From Zygaena filipendulae (lineage: Eukaryota > Arthropoda > Insecta > Lepidoptera > Zygaenidae): DNA of 64,000 bases. Both the position numbers and the translations under genes were made by a program. Numbering within the stretch: position 1 is the first letter of the stretch; every line of letters starts with the position of its first letter. Under the pieces are notes generated by a model. It was not told the origin of the DNA. It made no database searches and saw only the letters and a program-made list of their open reading frames with translations. The stretch is from assembly GCA_907165275.2 (NCBI GenBank), contig OU015679.1:1-64000 (forward strand), in the 5' to 3' direction. Shown one piece after another: positions 51,179 to 62,301 of this stretch.

Positions 51179-52145
51179 TGTGACGCCCTATGAGGCTCAA
51201 AAACTTATTTATATTCGAAAAAGCATTTTAAAGATATAATATAATACAATACACTATAAAACTTAAGTTGAAATGTATTTAAAGTATTGCGAGTTGATAA
51301 ACTCGCAATCTAAATTTTGCATGATTATTGATGTATAATTCATAAACTAAAATGAATAAAATGATTATTCATATGAAATAAAATGTTTATAATAAGATAT
51401 AATAACCGTGTGCTTGATTTCAGATGTAACGGTGATATCGACTTGTACCCCCCAACCCCCCGCATACCTCAGGCGTAGCGCACCGCCAGTATCCACGCGG
51501 GCGGCTGAGACGTGAAGTGGCATCGGCGCGGCGGGCGGACGAGCGAGTCGAGAGGCTACGCGTCGCGTTTACAACGCGTCGCGTATACAACATTAAATGT
51601 TGTTAAACGAGTTTGGTGGTGGCTCGAATATAGATAAGCATTATTATGCTTATCTAAATATTAACTTAACATAAAGTGTTGACAAACGAGTTTAGTTTTG
51701 TGGTAGCTCGTATACAGATATTGTATTATTATACAAATCTAAATAATTAAATTGGAGACTCACGTGAAGGTCTTAGGTGAAAATGCCGTCGACCACTTTC
51801 ACAATAAAGATGATGAAGTTGGGAGTTCGAACGAGCTTACGCACTTAGTGACTTTGTCGCTCTGAACGAAAGCCTTGTCAACGCGCTCGACTTCCGTTAG
51901 GATATCTTGTGCGAAGACAAATATTATTATGAGGAAGGTTTTCGGTGTGTATGGATTGTAATTTTATTGTTATTAAATTATAATTCATCACATCTTATCG
52001 GCTCGATGCAAACGTGTATTTTCAATTTATTGGAATTTACAACGACGATGAACTCTAATCCTGAGCGGTTAGACGTCGCGCGTCGCGAGCGTAAGATAAT
52101 GTAGAGAGGTAAAAATCCGCGCCTCGAGTTGTCTTCGCCGTGACG
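51179..52145 (+). mobile_element. 5' part of a long LTR (family A)
   Basis: Begins TGTGACGCCC and matches the right end of the solo LTR at 22448-24834 in reverse. It breaks off at 52145 at the start of a hAT-like terminal sequence, so the rest was displaced by that insertion and may lie beyond the window. Confidence 0.85.
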
Positions 52146-53159
52146 CATGGGCGTACCCAGGTAGGGGCAGGGGGGGGCAGCTGCCCCCCCCTAGATGATT
52201 AAATAAATGTAATTTTTTTTTGGCAAATAGAAATTAAAAACGTATTACCTACTCTGCGCAAAATGAAGTGTTGGAAACAAAATATCTTTTCAGCCAGATT
52301 TTTTTTTTCTATAGTTAAATATTCTACAATATTCGATATAGAGTCTATGTATAGTGAGTCGTGACGGTCGTGCCGCAACGTATTTATTAGAATATTTTAT
52401 ATAGTGACTTTCAGCCGCCGTCAAACGAAACGCAAAATGTTTTGATCAAGTTTTGATACACTTTATTTATTTCTTTATTTCGTTTTTATTATTTTTTAGT
52501 CATAATGAAAGTGACAGTAACGATTCATAGTCGAGAATTTAATTTCTGGAATCTGATTTTGATTACGCGACAGAATAAATAAAAACTAAGTAAGGTTTTG
52601 ATGCAAGTTTGGTTTTATTTATTATATTAATTTGTTTTCAATGCTAAAATAAAATAATATTCAATATGTTGCATATTATTTTAAGTAGTATATATCTGTA
52701 CAGATTTAGTTTAAGATTCTTAGTGTTTATAAAATAAAATAGTGAAAGTATCAAATTCAAATTTCTATATTCAGTGTTTACAACTAAAAGATTTTTGCTG
52801 CGGTTTTATCTGTGCCGCGGCTCACTAGACAGACTCTAGCAATTCTAGTATACTGTTAGCGATGCAATATAATTTAAATCTCCCGCAAAACCGTCGCATC
52901 TCGTAGTTTCCGGTTCCGCCGAGACAATCAGAGAGCCATCTAGAATTAAAGCCGAATATAATTATGAATAGGTGCTCAGTTATAAATTATTTCTACAGGT
53001 AGTATGCTGTGTGTAATATTTGTGCATTTATGTGTCTTAATTTTATTTTTGTTTTTTTTTTAGTTTGTGTATTAAGCTTATTATTGAATTATCTACGTAT
53101 TATATGCAAGTATTTTGTATGGTTTGTTTATGTTTTAGTTTGTTTATTGTGTGTCTGTT

Positions 53160-53308
53160 ATCTAATTATCAAGAACTTACAAGCACCACCAAACACACTT
53201 TCTGCAGATCTTGAAGGTTGACTGGCAGAGAATGCCACAATGGCATTAAGTCCGCCTTTTGTACCCACCATAATGTGCAAAAAGTTTAAATAAATAAATA
53301 ATTGGGAG
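53160..53308 (+). mobile_element. RTE-type LINE 3' end
   Basis: Short 3' fragment with 'gcattaagtccgcc' and the tail 'taaataaataaataat', a 3' end I associate with lepidopteran RTE-type LINEs. No coding part of substance. Confidence 0.65.
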
Positions 53309-53704
53309 AAAACAATATCTAGCGCCATCTACGGCGGACGGCAGTACTTTTTCCAGTAAAAAGAAATAGGATCAATTTATACGGTCAATAGCGACATCTT
53401 GTATTGAATAGCAATACCACGAAGAACGTTCTAGCATGGACTATTCTGGAAAGAAAAGACAGTGATAGTAAGTATAAGACAAGGATGGAAATAGAGTCGA
53501 GTATTTTCTACATATTTCGGGAGCAAGAATATTTCAATATATAAGCGGAAGCGTGAGGCAGAGCACGTCAATTTAGTTCGAATACAATTCAGTTCGGAGT
53601 GTAATACGAGCGAATATTTCATACGACATAGTGTCTTATAGTTTCGTTGCGGCGACACGAGATTTAGGTTTACTGTGCAACAACTGGAAATATTACTCCG
53701 TCAA

Positions 53705-54243
53705 ATGGATATCAGGAAATTCTTTGAAAGAGGTGAGTCAAAACAAAACACTTAAGTAGGTACCTAATATGATTATTTGATTTAATTCTCTCTTGTAAGT
53801 GTATATCTTAAGCATTACTTACAATATTTAAATTTATTAATTACAAGACGTGGTTTTGTTATAATAGCTAAAATAACATTTGTGAATATTTTGTGATTAA
53901 AAAGTAAAAAAAAAACATAAAAGAAAGATCCTTGCAATATCTTGGATTTATTAATAAGTCCATACCGACAACAAAGTCCCTTTTCTCTAACGTCACAACT
54001 AGTGTATTATTTCAAATTACCTAGTTATGTTTATTTGGCGGTCAAACCATATATATTAGAATGTGAAACTTGATCTTTATTTTCGTCTTATACAACCCGC
54101 CTAAACACTGTAAGAGTATTTTTGTGTATCCATTTTTTAGGGAGAACACGCGAAAAAAGAAAAAAAGGTCGTAGCAGTGGAAGCGATGAAAATGACAACC
54201 ATGATAAAACCACTCATGTAATGCCAAGATCATTGCATGCTAA
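53705..54243 (+). pseudogene. Two-exon 5' end of a hAT-type transposase gene
   Basis: Exon 1 is 53705-53732 ('MDIRKFFER', ends in phase 1), followed by a consensus donor GTGAGT. The intron ends with a pyrimidine tract and TTTTTTAG at 54140. Exon 2 from 54141 continues the frame without a stop ('GRTREKRKKGRSSGSDENDN'), a basic, Ser-rich segment, until Gypsy#2 inserts at 54244. A protein starting MDIRKFF followed by a basic disordered stretch resembles ZMYM1-like hAT transposases of insects. No zinc finger or catalytic domain is left in the window, so the family call is tentative. A host gene is the alternative. Confidence 0.45.
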
Positions 54244-56919
54244 TGTAACTTACCCCCCCTCGCGCGACTTTCTCCGATCTACTTCTTACTACGATGATCT
54301 CTAATTTGGCCTGATTGTCTAGTGGTTAGGACTCTAACTTCGTTGTGTGCAGTAACCTATGATCCTTTTAGGTTGAGATTGAACTATCGTCTTAGTATTT
54401 GCATCATAGTTTTTTGCTTGGTTAAGTTAATAGCTAAGATTCTAAAGTTAATACATGAACGATCTCTAATTTATGCTTAGCGAATACACGGACGGTTTTA
54501 GATTAGTACACGGACGAATCCCTATTTTTATTGCTTTCGTGCGACCTCTTTCCTAACTTTAGGTGGATGATCTATTTTTAATCTATTTATGTGGATGATC
54601 TAGTTTTGTTAGTTTGTTTGTGACGACCTGCCTCCCTAACATTATATCGATGCCCTATTTTATTAGTTTGTTTTCCGGCCTAATCTATTGGCTTGTAGGC
54701 TAAGTTTGAATAATCTTGACCCTTATGTTTGTCTATCCCTACAGTCTGTTTTAGTTTGTGTTTGTCGGTTTAACCCCGGTCAACATCTCGTCAAAAGCTA
54801 CCATTCCTGGCTCAGATGGCTCAGACATTGCCAGGACGCATAAATATATTTAATAAACCACCCAGACGATTCTATTCCAAGGTCGACCAGGTTTTGTCCC
54901 CTCAGCATGACGCAAGCATTGGCCACAGGAACCTCAAGTACTACGTGAAATGATTGTTGGCACTGCAACCAATCCCGACGTCAAACCGAAGGTAAGGCTT
55001 CCAGTTAATACATATTAAGTATTCGCCGGAAGGTGGTATAGCCCCTCCTGCGCTATTCCACGGTGATGACCATCCAGCACAATGCCTTCGTCACCTCACC
55101 CAACCTGTTTCACAAGGTAGAGGATCATTCTAGATGGTTACATCTAAGATCATTCACCAGCGTCCGTTTCAGGAATCCAGTGAGGAGACTGTACGTCCCC
55201 AGTCCGAAGACTACCGCCGCGTTGGAGCCATGGTGAGCCCTTGAATATGTGCCAGCCCGAAGACCAGGGTTGGGTGGGACCACCACAAACCAAACCCCAG
55301 CACAGTGATCCAAAATTGTATGTGTGTGTTATCGGAGACCAATCTCTCCCTGGAACCTGGAACTTCAGCTGATGAACTCTCTGTCATACTGCAAGCAGTG
55401 AGGCCGTAGCCTAGCCGTAGCTGTAGAGTTGAATGGCTCTCTCTCCCCTGTGAACCCACTCGGGCATCCAACTCGTTCTGCCACATCAGAACATTGGCAA
55501 GCACATCGTGTTGAAAAACACAAAGGTTGCCGAGAATCTAGCGTCAGCGACGAGGTCGCCAACAGCCGATCCCCCAGCCTCTGCACAACGGTCTCGATCG
55601 CAAAGCGCAGGGACCTACGTAAGCATACATGTGGTTGCGAGTCACAGTAGCTCCAGTCTGTCTCCGCAGCCAGCAATCGAGCCACAGAGCGCATTGGCCC
55701 ATCGATAATATTTGTAATAAAAAGAAAGGTAAAACAGAAAGAAGAGCGAACAACCCTTCCCTGGTGTAGGAGAGGGCCGGCATCTCCAGTCAGCCTCATC
55801 GGTGATATGTAGATTGAATAACACGGAAGGCGTTGTTATTCAAGGTAAGGTACAAGGCGCACAACGAAACTCGTCACGGCGCAGATGACTCAAGGCGCGG
55901 ATTTTTACCCATCTACGTCATCATACGCTCGCGACGTGCAATGTCCAACCGTTCAAGATTAGAGTTCCGTTTGCTTCGAGCCTATTTGGTACTGTGATTT
56001 GAAGATCCTTCCTCGTGACTAATGTTTTCAGGTCTACGCTCGAGATATCCTAACGGACGTCAAGTGCACTGACAGAACTTCGCACAAAAACATTAAACCA
56101 CTCTGCGCTATCGCTCGCTCAACAAGACTATTCGTAACGAACCGTCTTTTGTAATAATAAAATCAATACAAATATTCTACTCAAAGCATCTCGTTCACGA
56201 GGCACATCGGCCCACATACGCTTTCATGCGACCACCAAGTATCACAATCGCGCATGCTCGCCTCTGCACAACGCAATCAGGACGCAATGCGTAATGACGA
56301 AACTTTCAGGTCGCGTGTACGAATCCTTGCACAAAGCGATAAATCGTTCTGCGCGCAGACCGCTCGACCACGACGTACTTTGCATGTATATTATTTATTA
56401 AAAAATTTGTATGAGAAAATAAATTTTATGTTTGATAAATGTGCAATAATATTATATTTATTGTCCCTTAGACGTTCCCTCCCCAGCGCATTCGTTTATT
56501 ATTACACTATTATCAATTTACTTTCCCAACAAACTTTTGTCGTCAGGACATTTTTTACCTCCGTATTCCCCGTAGATATACGGCTCGTGGATACTGGCGG
56601 TGCGTTCACAGAGACGCCTGAGGCGGGGATTTGTGTTTTCCAACTTGATCCTATACTCTTGAAACTTAACATACATTTAGAATTCCCTAATATAAGCACT
56701 TTCCTTCATATAATATTTTGTCCTAACTTCTTTAGTTTAGGAGTTATTATTGATAAACGTACTAAAACTTGTTTTCGATGTTATTTGAACCGCAATGTCC
56801 TCTAATATGTTTTAAATGTAATTTTATAGGTGTATTTTATTATCTTCTATACTTTAATAATTATTTAAGATTTTAATTATAACCAAAAAAAATTTTGTAG
56901 GACCTTATGGGTCGTCACA
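54244..56919 (-). repeat. 3' LTR of Gypsy#2
   Basis: In element sense TGTGACGACCC...GTTACA, 2,676 bp. It shares with the A and B LTRs the blocks 'gtggatactggcggtgcgtt' (about 56586) and 'acggtgatgaccatcca' (about 55059), 'gccagcccgaagaccagg' (about 55250) and the tRNA-His-like segment (54311-54346), but is otherwise diverged. Confidence 0.9.
54311..54346 (+). repeat. tRNA-His 5'-half-like segment in the Gypsy#2 3' LTR
   Basis: The plus strand reads 'tgattgtctagtggttagga' and, after a few extra bases, 'cgttgtg', following the 5' part, D-arm and anticodon loop of insect tRNA-His (recalled '..TGATCGTCTAGTGGTTAGGAC..CGTTGTG'). It has no convincing T-arm and no 3' acceptor strand, so it is not a tRNA gene. 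The element strand carries its complement, 67 bp inside the PBS-proximal LTR end. Confidence 0.7.
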
Positions 56920-56937
56920 ATCCCCCCCCCAAAGTTT
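56920..56937 (-). promoter_or_regulatory. Polypurine tract of Gypsy#2
   Basis: Purine tract (AAACTTTGGGGGGGGG on the element strand) directly against the 3' LTR, as in Gypsy#1. Confidence 0.8.
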
Positions 56938-57388
56938 AATGGAACACTGTGGAATTTAACTTTTAATCTCCTAACGCCGCCTAAGTATGTTATAAATTTA
57001 TTTTGGTTTTTGGGAAACGACCGCCCCAACGCCCCTCCAACCACATTCACTCGTAACCAATACAATACTTAAACGCATTAACCGATCTCTGAACGTTGTT
57101 ATCTCTAAATTGATAAGTTTATTTTATTTCGTTGAACGAAAAATTTTGATGACGTTATTTAACCGCAAGTTGTTAGTATTAAATTTCGAACTATACTGAT
57201 ACGCCAATTGAATGTGATTGAGTCATTTCTCCCTGACCCAATTTATTTAATCAAAATAAATTTACAATCACATTATTATTTTAGGTTACATAAGTTGTTT
57301 AGTTATATTAATCTAAATCACATTAGTTGTTAATATTTTATACCTAACTTACATTAGGTTGACATTTATTAGTTACTAACACTTTTAT
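56938..57388 (-). other. Gypsy#2 region between pol and the polypurine tract
   Basis: AT-rich, non-coding, equivalent to 34858-35310 of Gypsy#1. Confidence 0.6.
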
Positions 57389-58784
57389 TTATTTATAGTA
57401 TTTATATAAATGAATCGCGTTATAATTTCCTTTCAAGGTTCCGGTGTTTACGTCGTGTAACGTGTATACATTATTAAAAGGCACCGCAGCCACTACATAA
57501 GGACCCTCATATAGAAACTCAAACTTTTTAGTCTCTTTCCTATCCTTAACAGACCTATTGTCTTTCCAAATTTTTACCAAGTCTCCTACTTGAAACAAAA
57601 TTAATCTGTGTTTTCTGTCGTATTTCGAGCGACGCATTAAGCTTGCATTTTTCAGATTTTCCCGAACTAAATTTCTAACACGTTCTAAATTTAAAGGTTC
57701 TCTTTCGAGTTTAAGTTTATCGTCGAATGAAATTTTATTCGATTCGCCGTACATAATTTCACACGGTGTGAAGCCTGTACTATCGTGATGACTATTATTA
57801 TATAATTCCTCCAAGGCTGGCAAGATAGTTGGCCAAGACTTATGATTCGCGCGACAATAAGTCCTGAACAACCTACCCAACTCCTTGTTTACTCGCTCTA
57901 CGGTGTTAGGTCTAGGATTTCTTACAGTCGTATAAATTGGTTTACAACCTAACGCCCTTACACCCCCTTTCCAAACTATACTAATAAATTGTTTTCCATT
58001 ATCCGTCATAATGGCTTTTGGTTTGATTATTTCCGTAAAATGTTTAAATTTAGTTAAAACGCTTTTCCCGGTTGCATTTTTCAATGAATACATTTTAATA
58101 AACTTACTAAACGAATCTTGAAACACTATTATAAATCTGGCCCCGAGATTACCCGCTGGTAATGGCCCATAAAGATCCGCCATAACTATATCTCCTATGT
58201 CCCTAGACAATATTGATTGACACGGCCCTACATATTTTATATTTTCGCTCTTCGACATTTGACAAATATGACAAACCTTAACCCTCTTCCTAACATCTTT
58301 GGTAAGCGAACCCCAGTAAAATCTATCTCTAATGTATTTAATTATTTTATAAGCACCTTGGTGACCCATCTCAAGGTGCACCTGATCAATTACATCATTA
58401 ACTAAACTTCTTGGAAGGTACACGACTTCCTTGCGCGTTTCTATTGATTCATAATCCAAAATATTATCCCGCAATTTGCAACGTAAGGTAATTCTATCAG
58501 ATCTACACTGCGCAACAATTATACGTCCTAAACGTTCTCTAATATTTTTAATTTCGCTATCTAATGACTGCAATTCCGAGAATTTATTTATTTTTTCCTT
58601 GAGCTCAACGTTGTCCGCGCTCTCCACGTATAGTATCTCGAACCATTTTTCCCTATCCTCTTGTATTTGTTTACCGGCAGGAAGATACCTTGACAATATG
58701 TCTGCAACCAAATTTTGTCTACCCGATATGTGTTCCACCGTGTAATCGAATTGCTCCAAATATAATATCCAACGCGTAACCCTA
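57389..58784 (-). pseudogene. Gypsy#2 Pol remnant: end of RNase H and full integrase
   Basis: A 456-residue frame beginning in the last part of RNase H ('FDYTVEHISGRQNLVADILS') and covering the whole integrase: zinc region 'HLEMGHQGAYKIIKYIRD' and 'CHICQMSK', catalytic positions in 'IVMADLYGPLPAG', 'IMTDNGKQFISIVW' and 'NTVERVNKELGRLF', then the C-terminal end 'FEFLYEGPYVVAAVPFN'. It is clearly homologous to the Gypsy#1 integrase over its full length, with many substitutions, so the two are separate families of one lineage. The protein is cut at 58784 by the BEL#3 LTR; RT, protease and Gag are absent. Confidence 0.9.
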
Positions 58785-59537
58785 TGTACGGGCCAGATGG
58801 GCTGTCGGGCAAGTGGACTGTATTCTGCGGTACCCTGTCCACCTGACTCGTACGTAGCTATTACTGGATTGGGAGACTCAGGAATCAGAACGGCGAATGC
58901 CAGTGATAACGCTCTTTTACTATCTAATCAGAGCGGCACTATACCCGTGACCACTAGCGTATGCAACGAGCTTAACTAGGAAATACTATATCGCGAATTG
59001 ATTCTAATTAAACTTGTCTGAACTATATGACGCATTGTCTTTCTAATTTTCGGCGAACTGTAAGGTTCCTATTTCAATGCCTAATATTTATAACTTTTTT
59101 CTAGTGCGCGTTTTGCTAGTGTTCGCAGGTAATAAATGCAGTTTCTGTTCATTTAATTTTCACAAACTCAATTAATGTAGGCTTACCCATTGGTCACAGT
59201 CAATGGCTATCAAAAATGACGAGTCGAGGACATGAAGTTCACTGCTATTCGTGGCGCCCATTGGCTAACCGTTTTTGCTCGCTATACTCAGCGGGCGGAT
59301 GCGATTCAGTGGCCGTAAAAGCTTCTAGAAACTTTACCTTTTATTGCCAAAGTGATGGCCGCTTTTATGGGCTTGGCAATAAGGTTCAATATACAAGTTT
59401 TAGTCTATTTTAAAATTATAGGTGCACCTCTAAACCTATACAATCTTTCTATACTTATGTTGCTATACATTATTGCTTATACCTAACTTATTCTATGAAG
59501 ACGTCGGTTGTCTCGGGCACGTCGGTCGTCCTACACA
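58785..59537 (-). repeat. 3' LTR of BEL#3
   Basis: Begins TGTGTAGGACGACCG and ends CCGTACA in element sense. The 5' copy is absent from the window, so age and target duplication cannot be read. Confidence 0.8.
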
Positions 59538-59562
59538 TCCTCCCGCCGTGCAGCGCTCGCGT

Positions 59563-62301
59563 TCAGTAGAGGGCGCTGCAGAAACTCGCTGGGAAGGCGA
59601 CCGGATCCGTCGGCAGGATCACCAGCTTCTTCGTGGGGCGTCGTAGTACGCCTCCTCTTGTTTTCACGTCGGCAGCCCTGATGATCCCGTCGGCCCCTGG
59701 GTAGACGGCGATGACGACGCCGCGCGGCCACGCATTCCGTGGTAGCGAGCCGTCGGCGATGAGCACGACGTCGTTCAATTTGATGGGGAGCCCGCGTCCG
59801 TGGGGCTCCCGCCGGTTTTGGAGCTCCGGCAGGTACTCCTTGACCCATCTGGCCCAGAACAGGTCGACCAGGCGCTGCGAGGCCCGCCAGCTGTTCCGGC
59901 CAGTCAGGTCGCGGTCGGTGAGCGAGCCGGGCACCGGATGGCGCGCCGACCCGAGCAGCAGGAAGTGGTTCGGCGTGATGGCTTCGGCGTCTGCCGGGTC
60001 CACCGACACGTGGGTCAGTGGCCGACTGTTTACTGTGAACTCGGCTTCGGCGAGGAGCGTCACGAGCACCTCTTCATGAGGCTGGCGCTCGTGAAGCGTC
60101 GTGGAGAGCGCGGTCTTCACGGACCGCACCATGCGCTCCCAGGCCCCGCCCATGAACGGGGCCCCAGGAGGGATGAAGCGCCACGCGATCATCTTCTTGC
60201 TTGCTTCATGTTCGGTTGCTGTGTCCATGGCCCGCCTGAGCTCGCGCTCGGCGCCATGGAGGTTCGTCCCGTTGTCAGACCAAATTTCGGTGGGACAGCC
60301 CCGCCGCGCGATCATGCGGCGCAGCGCCATCACTACAGAGTCGGTGGAGAGGGACGCGGCCAGCTCGAGGTGAACGGCGCGCGTCGTCAAACATGTGAAC
60401 AGTGCAACATATCTTTTTTGGGTCCCCCGCCCAACGGTCACGGTCAGGGGGCCAAAGTAGTCAACACCGGTAAAGCTGAACGGCCTCACGTGGTGCGCGA
60501 GGCGGCCTCGGGGATGATCACCCGTAGGCGGCGTCGGCGGCTTGTTGCGCCGAATTCGGCACGGCCTGCAGGCCTTGAGGGCCGTGCGGACGGTGGTGCG
60601 TAATTTGAGCACCCAATATCTTTGCTTTACCTCATTTACGATCATCTCGACTCCGCTGTGGTGCAGTTGCCTGTGAGTCCACTCGATGTATAGGCGGGCG
60701 AGATGGTGTGCTCCGTCCAGCACTGGCGGCGCCCGGGTGACTTCGGGGACGCCTTCGATCGCGTCAATGCGAGTCTTGAGTTGGATAGTGCCATCGACCA
60801 ATGACACAGCGAGTGCGTATAAGCGACTATTGGTAGGTATGGGCTTACCTGTTTCGAGGCACTCGATATCCATCGGGAACGAGCTGCGTTGGCTCGCTCT
60901 TACCAGCAGCTTCTCGGCGGCATGCAGATGCTCCGCTGACAAACTCTTGTATTGTCTCGCGGCTGCGGGCTGCTGGATCCTTGGCGCGGCTTTGCGCTTC
61001 GAGGCGGCTGGTTTCTTGTTCCAGGCGCCGTCCTTTTCTTTGTTCTTCGACGTCCGTTTATAATGGACGTCCTCGGTTCGGCGGCGGCAGAGGTCGATGA
61101 ACTGCAAGACCCTGCCGGTCGCTCGGAGTAGCCTCTCCCATTTAGAGAATCGCTTGAAGTCGGGCACGCATTCTCTTGCGTCGGGGCGAGCAGCGTTCAT
61201 AAGGTTATTGACTTTTTCCTCACCTGTAACGACAGCGGCGTCCGGCGGGTCGGCCGGCCACGCCGATGGTTCGTCGTACAGGAACTCCGGCCCTCGATAC
61301 CAGCGGTGCTCGGAGTTGAAGTCATTCGGCACGTCCCGCGTGGCGTCGTCTGCGACGTTCATGCGGGTGGGCACCCAGCGCCATTCTGGAAGTCTACTGT
61401 TATCTTCGATCGCCGCGATTCGGTGGGCGACGAAGGGTTTAAAAGCGCGGGCCCCAGTTCTCAGCCACGCGAGAACGGTCTTGCTATCGGTCCAGAAAGT
61501 TTGTGATTCTGGCTTCCGTTGATGCTCCTCGATGACAGCTGCAGCCATGCGGCTGCCCATGACCGCGGCCTGTAGCTCGAGCCGCGGTATTGAAGTTGTC
61601 TTCACTGGTGCCACCCGAGCCTTAGCGAGTACTAATGTGACATTTACCTCGCCCTCCGGGGTGACGGTGCGCCAGTATACGGCGGCTGCGTAGGCAACTT
61701 CACTGGCGTCTGTGAAGGTGTGCAGCTGGAGCGATGTGGCGTCGCTGTAGTGTAGGTAGCACCTCGGGACTGTGACGGCGCTCAGGTTCCGCAGATGCGC
61801 CATCCACAGCGTCCATTGTTCGGCGAGGTCTGGACTCAGGTTCGCGTCCCAGCCTGTGCCGCGGCGCCACACCTCCTGTAAAATTTGTTTGGCTCGCACC
61901 GTTACAGGCGATGCGAGCCCCAATGGGTCATAAAGAGACATTACAATACGGAGCGCTTCTCTTTTTGTTGGTGCAGCACTCTGCATTATCCTCGCTGGTA
62001 TGCGTGCCAGGTCGAGGTTGAAGGCTAGTTGGTCTTGGTGGGGCTTCCACACTAGACCCAAAACCTTTTCTATTTGGCTGCCATCGCTCAGGTTGACGGC
62101 CGGTCGCTGCGCTGCTTCGGGGTCAATGGCCCCGAGTACGTCGACTGAGTTCGATGCCCATTTGCGCAGGTCAAAGTGGCCGCGTCGGTGGATATCTCGC
62201 ACCTGGCTGGACACTTCAACGGCCTCGGCCGTGGTCTCGAAACTGTCTAGGTAGTCGTCCATGTAGTGATTGTTGACAACGGCAGTTGTCGCCCGTGGCA
62301 T
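59563..62301 (-). CDS. pol: BEL#3 Pol: RT catalytic part, RNase H, integrase
   Basis: A 912-residue frame continuous with the RT N-terminus except for one stop. RT: 'VNNHYMDDYLDSFETT' (YMDD). RNase H-like: 'LQLHTFTDASEVAYAAAVYW', 'IPRLELQAAVMGSRMAAAV', 'TFWTDSKTVLAWLRTG' and 'TRMNVADDATRDV'. A Lys-rich insert ('RKAAPRIQQPAAARQYK') follows. Integrase: 'WTHRQLHHSGVEMIVNEV', 'CRPCRIRRNK', then D, D, E in 'FTGVDYFGPL', 'IWSDNGTNLHGAE' and 'MGGAWERMVRSVK', then 'KLNDVVLIADGSLPRNAWPR'. The ATG at 62301 is internal. The plus-strand ORFs across this GC-rich region are shadows. Confidence 0.9.
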   Translation of the reverse strand: MPRATTAVVNNHYMDDYLDSFETTAEAVEVSSQVRDIHRRGHFDLRKWASNSVDVLGAIDPEAAQRPAVNLSDGSQIEKVLGLVWKPHQDQLAFNLDLARIPARIMQSAAPTKREALRIVMSLYDPLGLASPVTVRAKQILQEVWRRGTGWDANLSPDLAEQWTLWMAHLRNLSAVTVPRCYLHYSDATSLQLHTFTDASEVAYAAAVYWRTVTPEGEVNVTLVLAKARVAPVKTTSIPRLELQAAVMGSRMAAAVIEEHQRKPESQTFWTDSKTVLAWLRTGARAFKPFVAHRIAAIEDNSRLPEWRWVPTRMNVADDATRDVPNDFNSEHRWYRGPEFLYDEPSAWPADPPDAAVVTGEEKVNNLMNAARPDARECVPDFKRFSKWERLLRATGRVLQFIDLCRRRTEDVHYKRTSKNKEKDGAWNKKPAASKRKAAPRIQQPAAARQYKSLSAEHLHAAEKLLVRASQRSSFPMDIECLETGKPIPTNSRLYALAVSLVDGTIQLKTRIDAIEGVPEVTRAPPVLDGAHHLARLYIEWTHRQLHHSGVEMIVNEVKQRYWVLKLRTTVRTALKACRPCRIRRNKPPTPPTGDHPRGRLAHHVRPFSFTGVDYFGPLTVTVGRGTQKRYVALFTCLTTRAVHLELAASLSTDSVVMALRRMIARRGCPTEIWSDNGTNLHGAERELRRAMDTATEHEASKKMIAWRFIPPGAPFMGGAWERMVRSVKTALSTTLHERQPHEEVLVTLLAEAEFTVNSRPLTHVSVDPADAEAITPNHFLLLGSARHPVPGSLTDRDLTGRNSWRASQRLVDLFWARWVKEYLPELQNRREPHGRGLPIKLNDVVLIADGSLPRNAWPRGVVIAVYPGADGIIRAADVKTRGGVLRRPTKKLVILPTDPVAFPASFCSALY

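Larger units (their letters stand above)
52146..54243 (+). mobile_element. hAT-like DNA transposon, 5' part
   Basis: Starts 'catgggcgtacccaggtagg', a terminal sequence I associate with hAT elements encoding ZMYM1-type transposases. It holds a non-coding 5' region, a LINE 3' end (about 53160-53308), a TATA-like 'atatataag' near 53537 and a two-exon 5' coding part (53705-54243). Gypsy#2 interrupts it at 54244. If correct, the 8-bp target duplication would be 52138-52145 (ccgtgacg) and should recur at the far end outside the window. Confidence 0.5.

Noticed and set aside
20252..52145. LTR-A1 and the LTR piece at 51179-52145 as the two LTRs of one element
   Set aside because: They are separated by RTE LINE sequence rather than a retroelement interior, and each abuts a different part of that LINE.
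54308..54382. A tRNA-His gene
   Set aside because: Only the 5' half resembles tRNA-His. The T-arm box and the 3' acceptor strand are missing, the anticodon stem has extra bases, and the segment recurs at the same place in each LTR whose PBS-proximal end is present.
55208..55824. ORFs in 55125-55824 and 56254-56805 as genes
   Set aside because: They fall in the long Gypsy#2 LTR, on both strands, with no conserved domains.
59711..62254. Plus-strand ORFs opposite BEL#3 pol
   Set aside because: GC-rich shadow frames of a clear minus-strand pol with all catalytic motifs.
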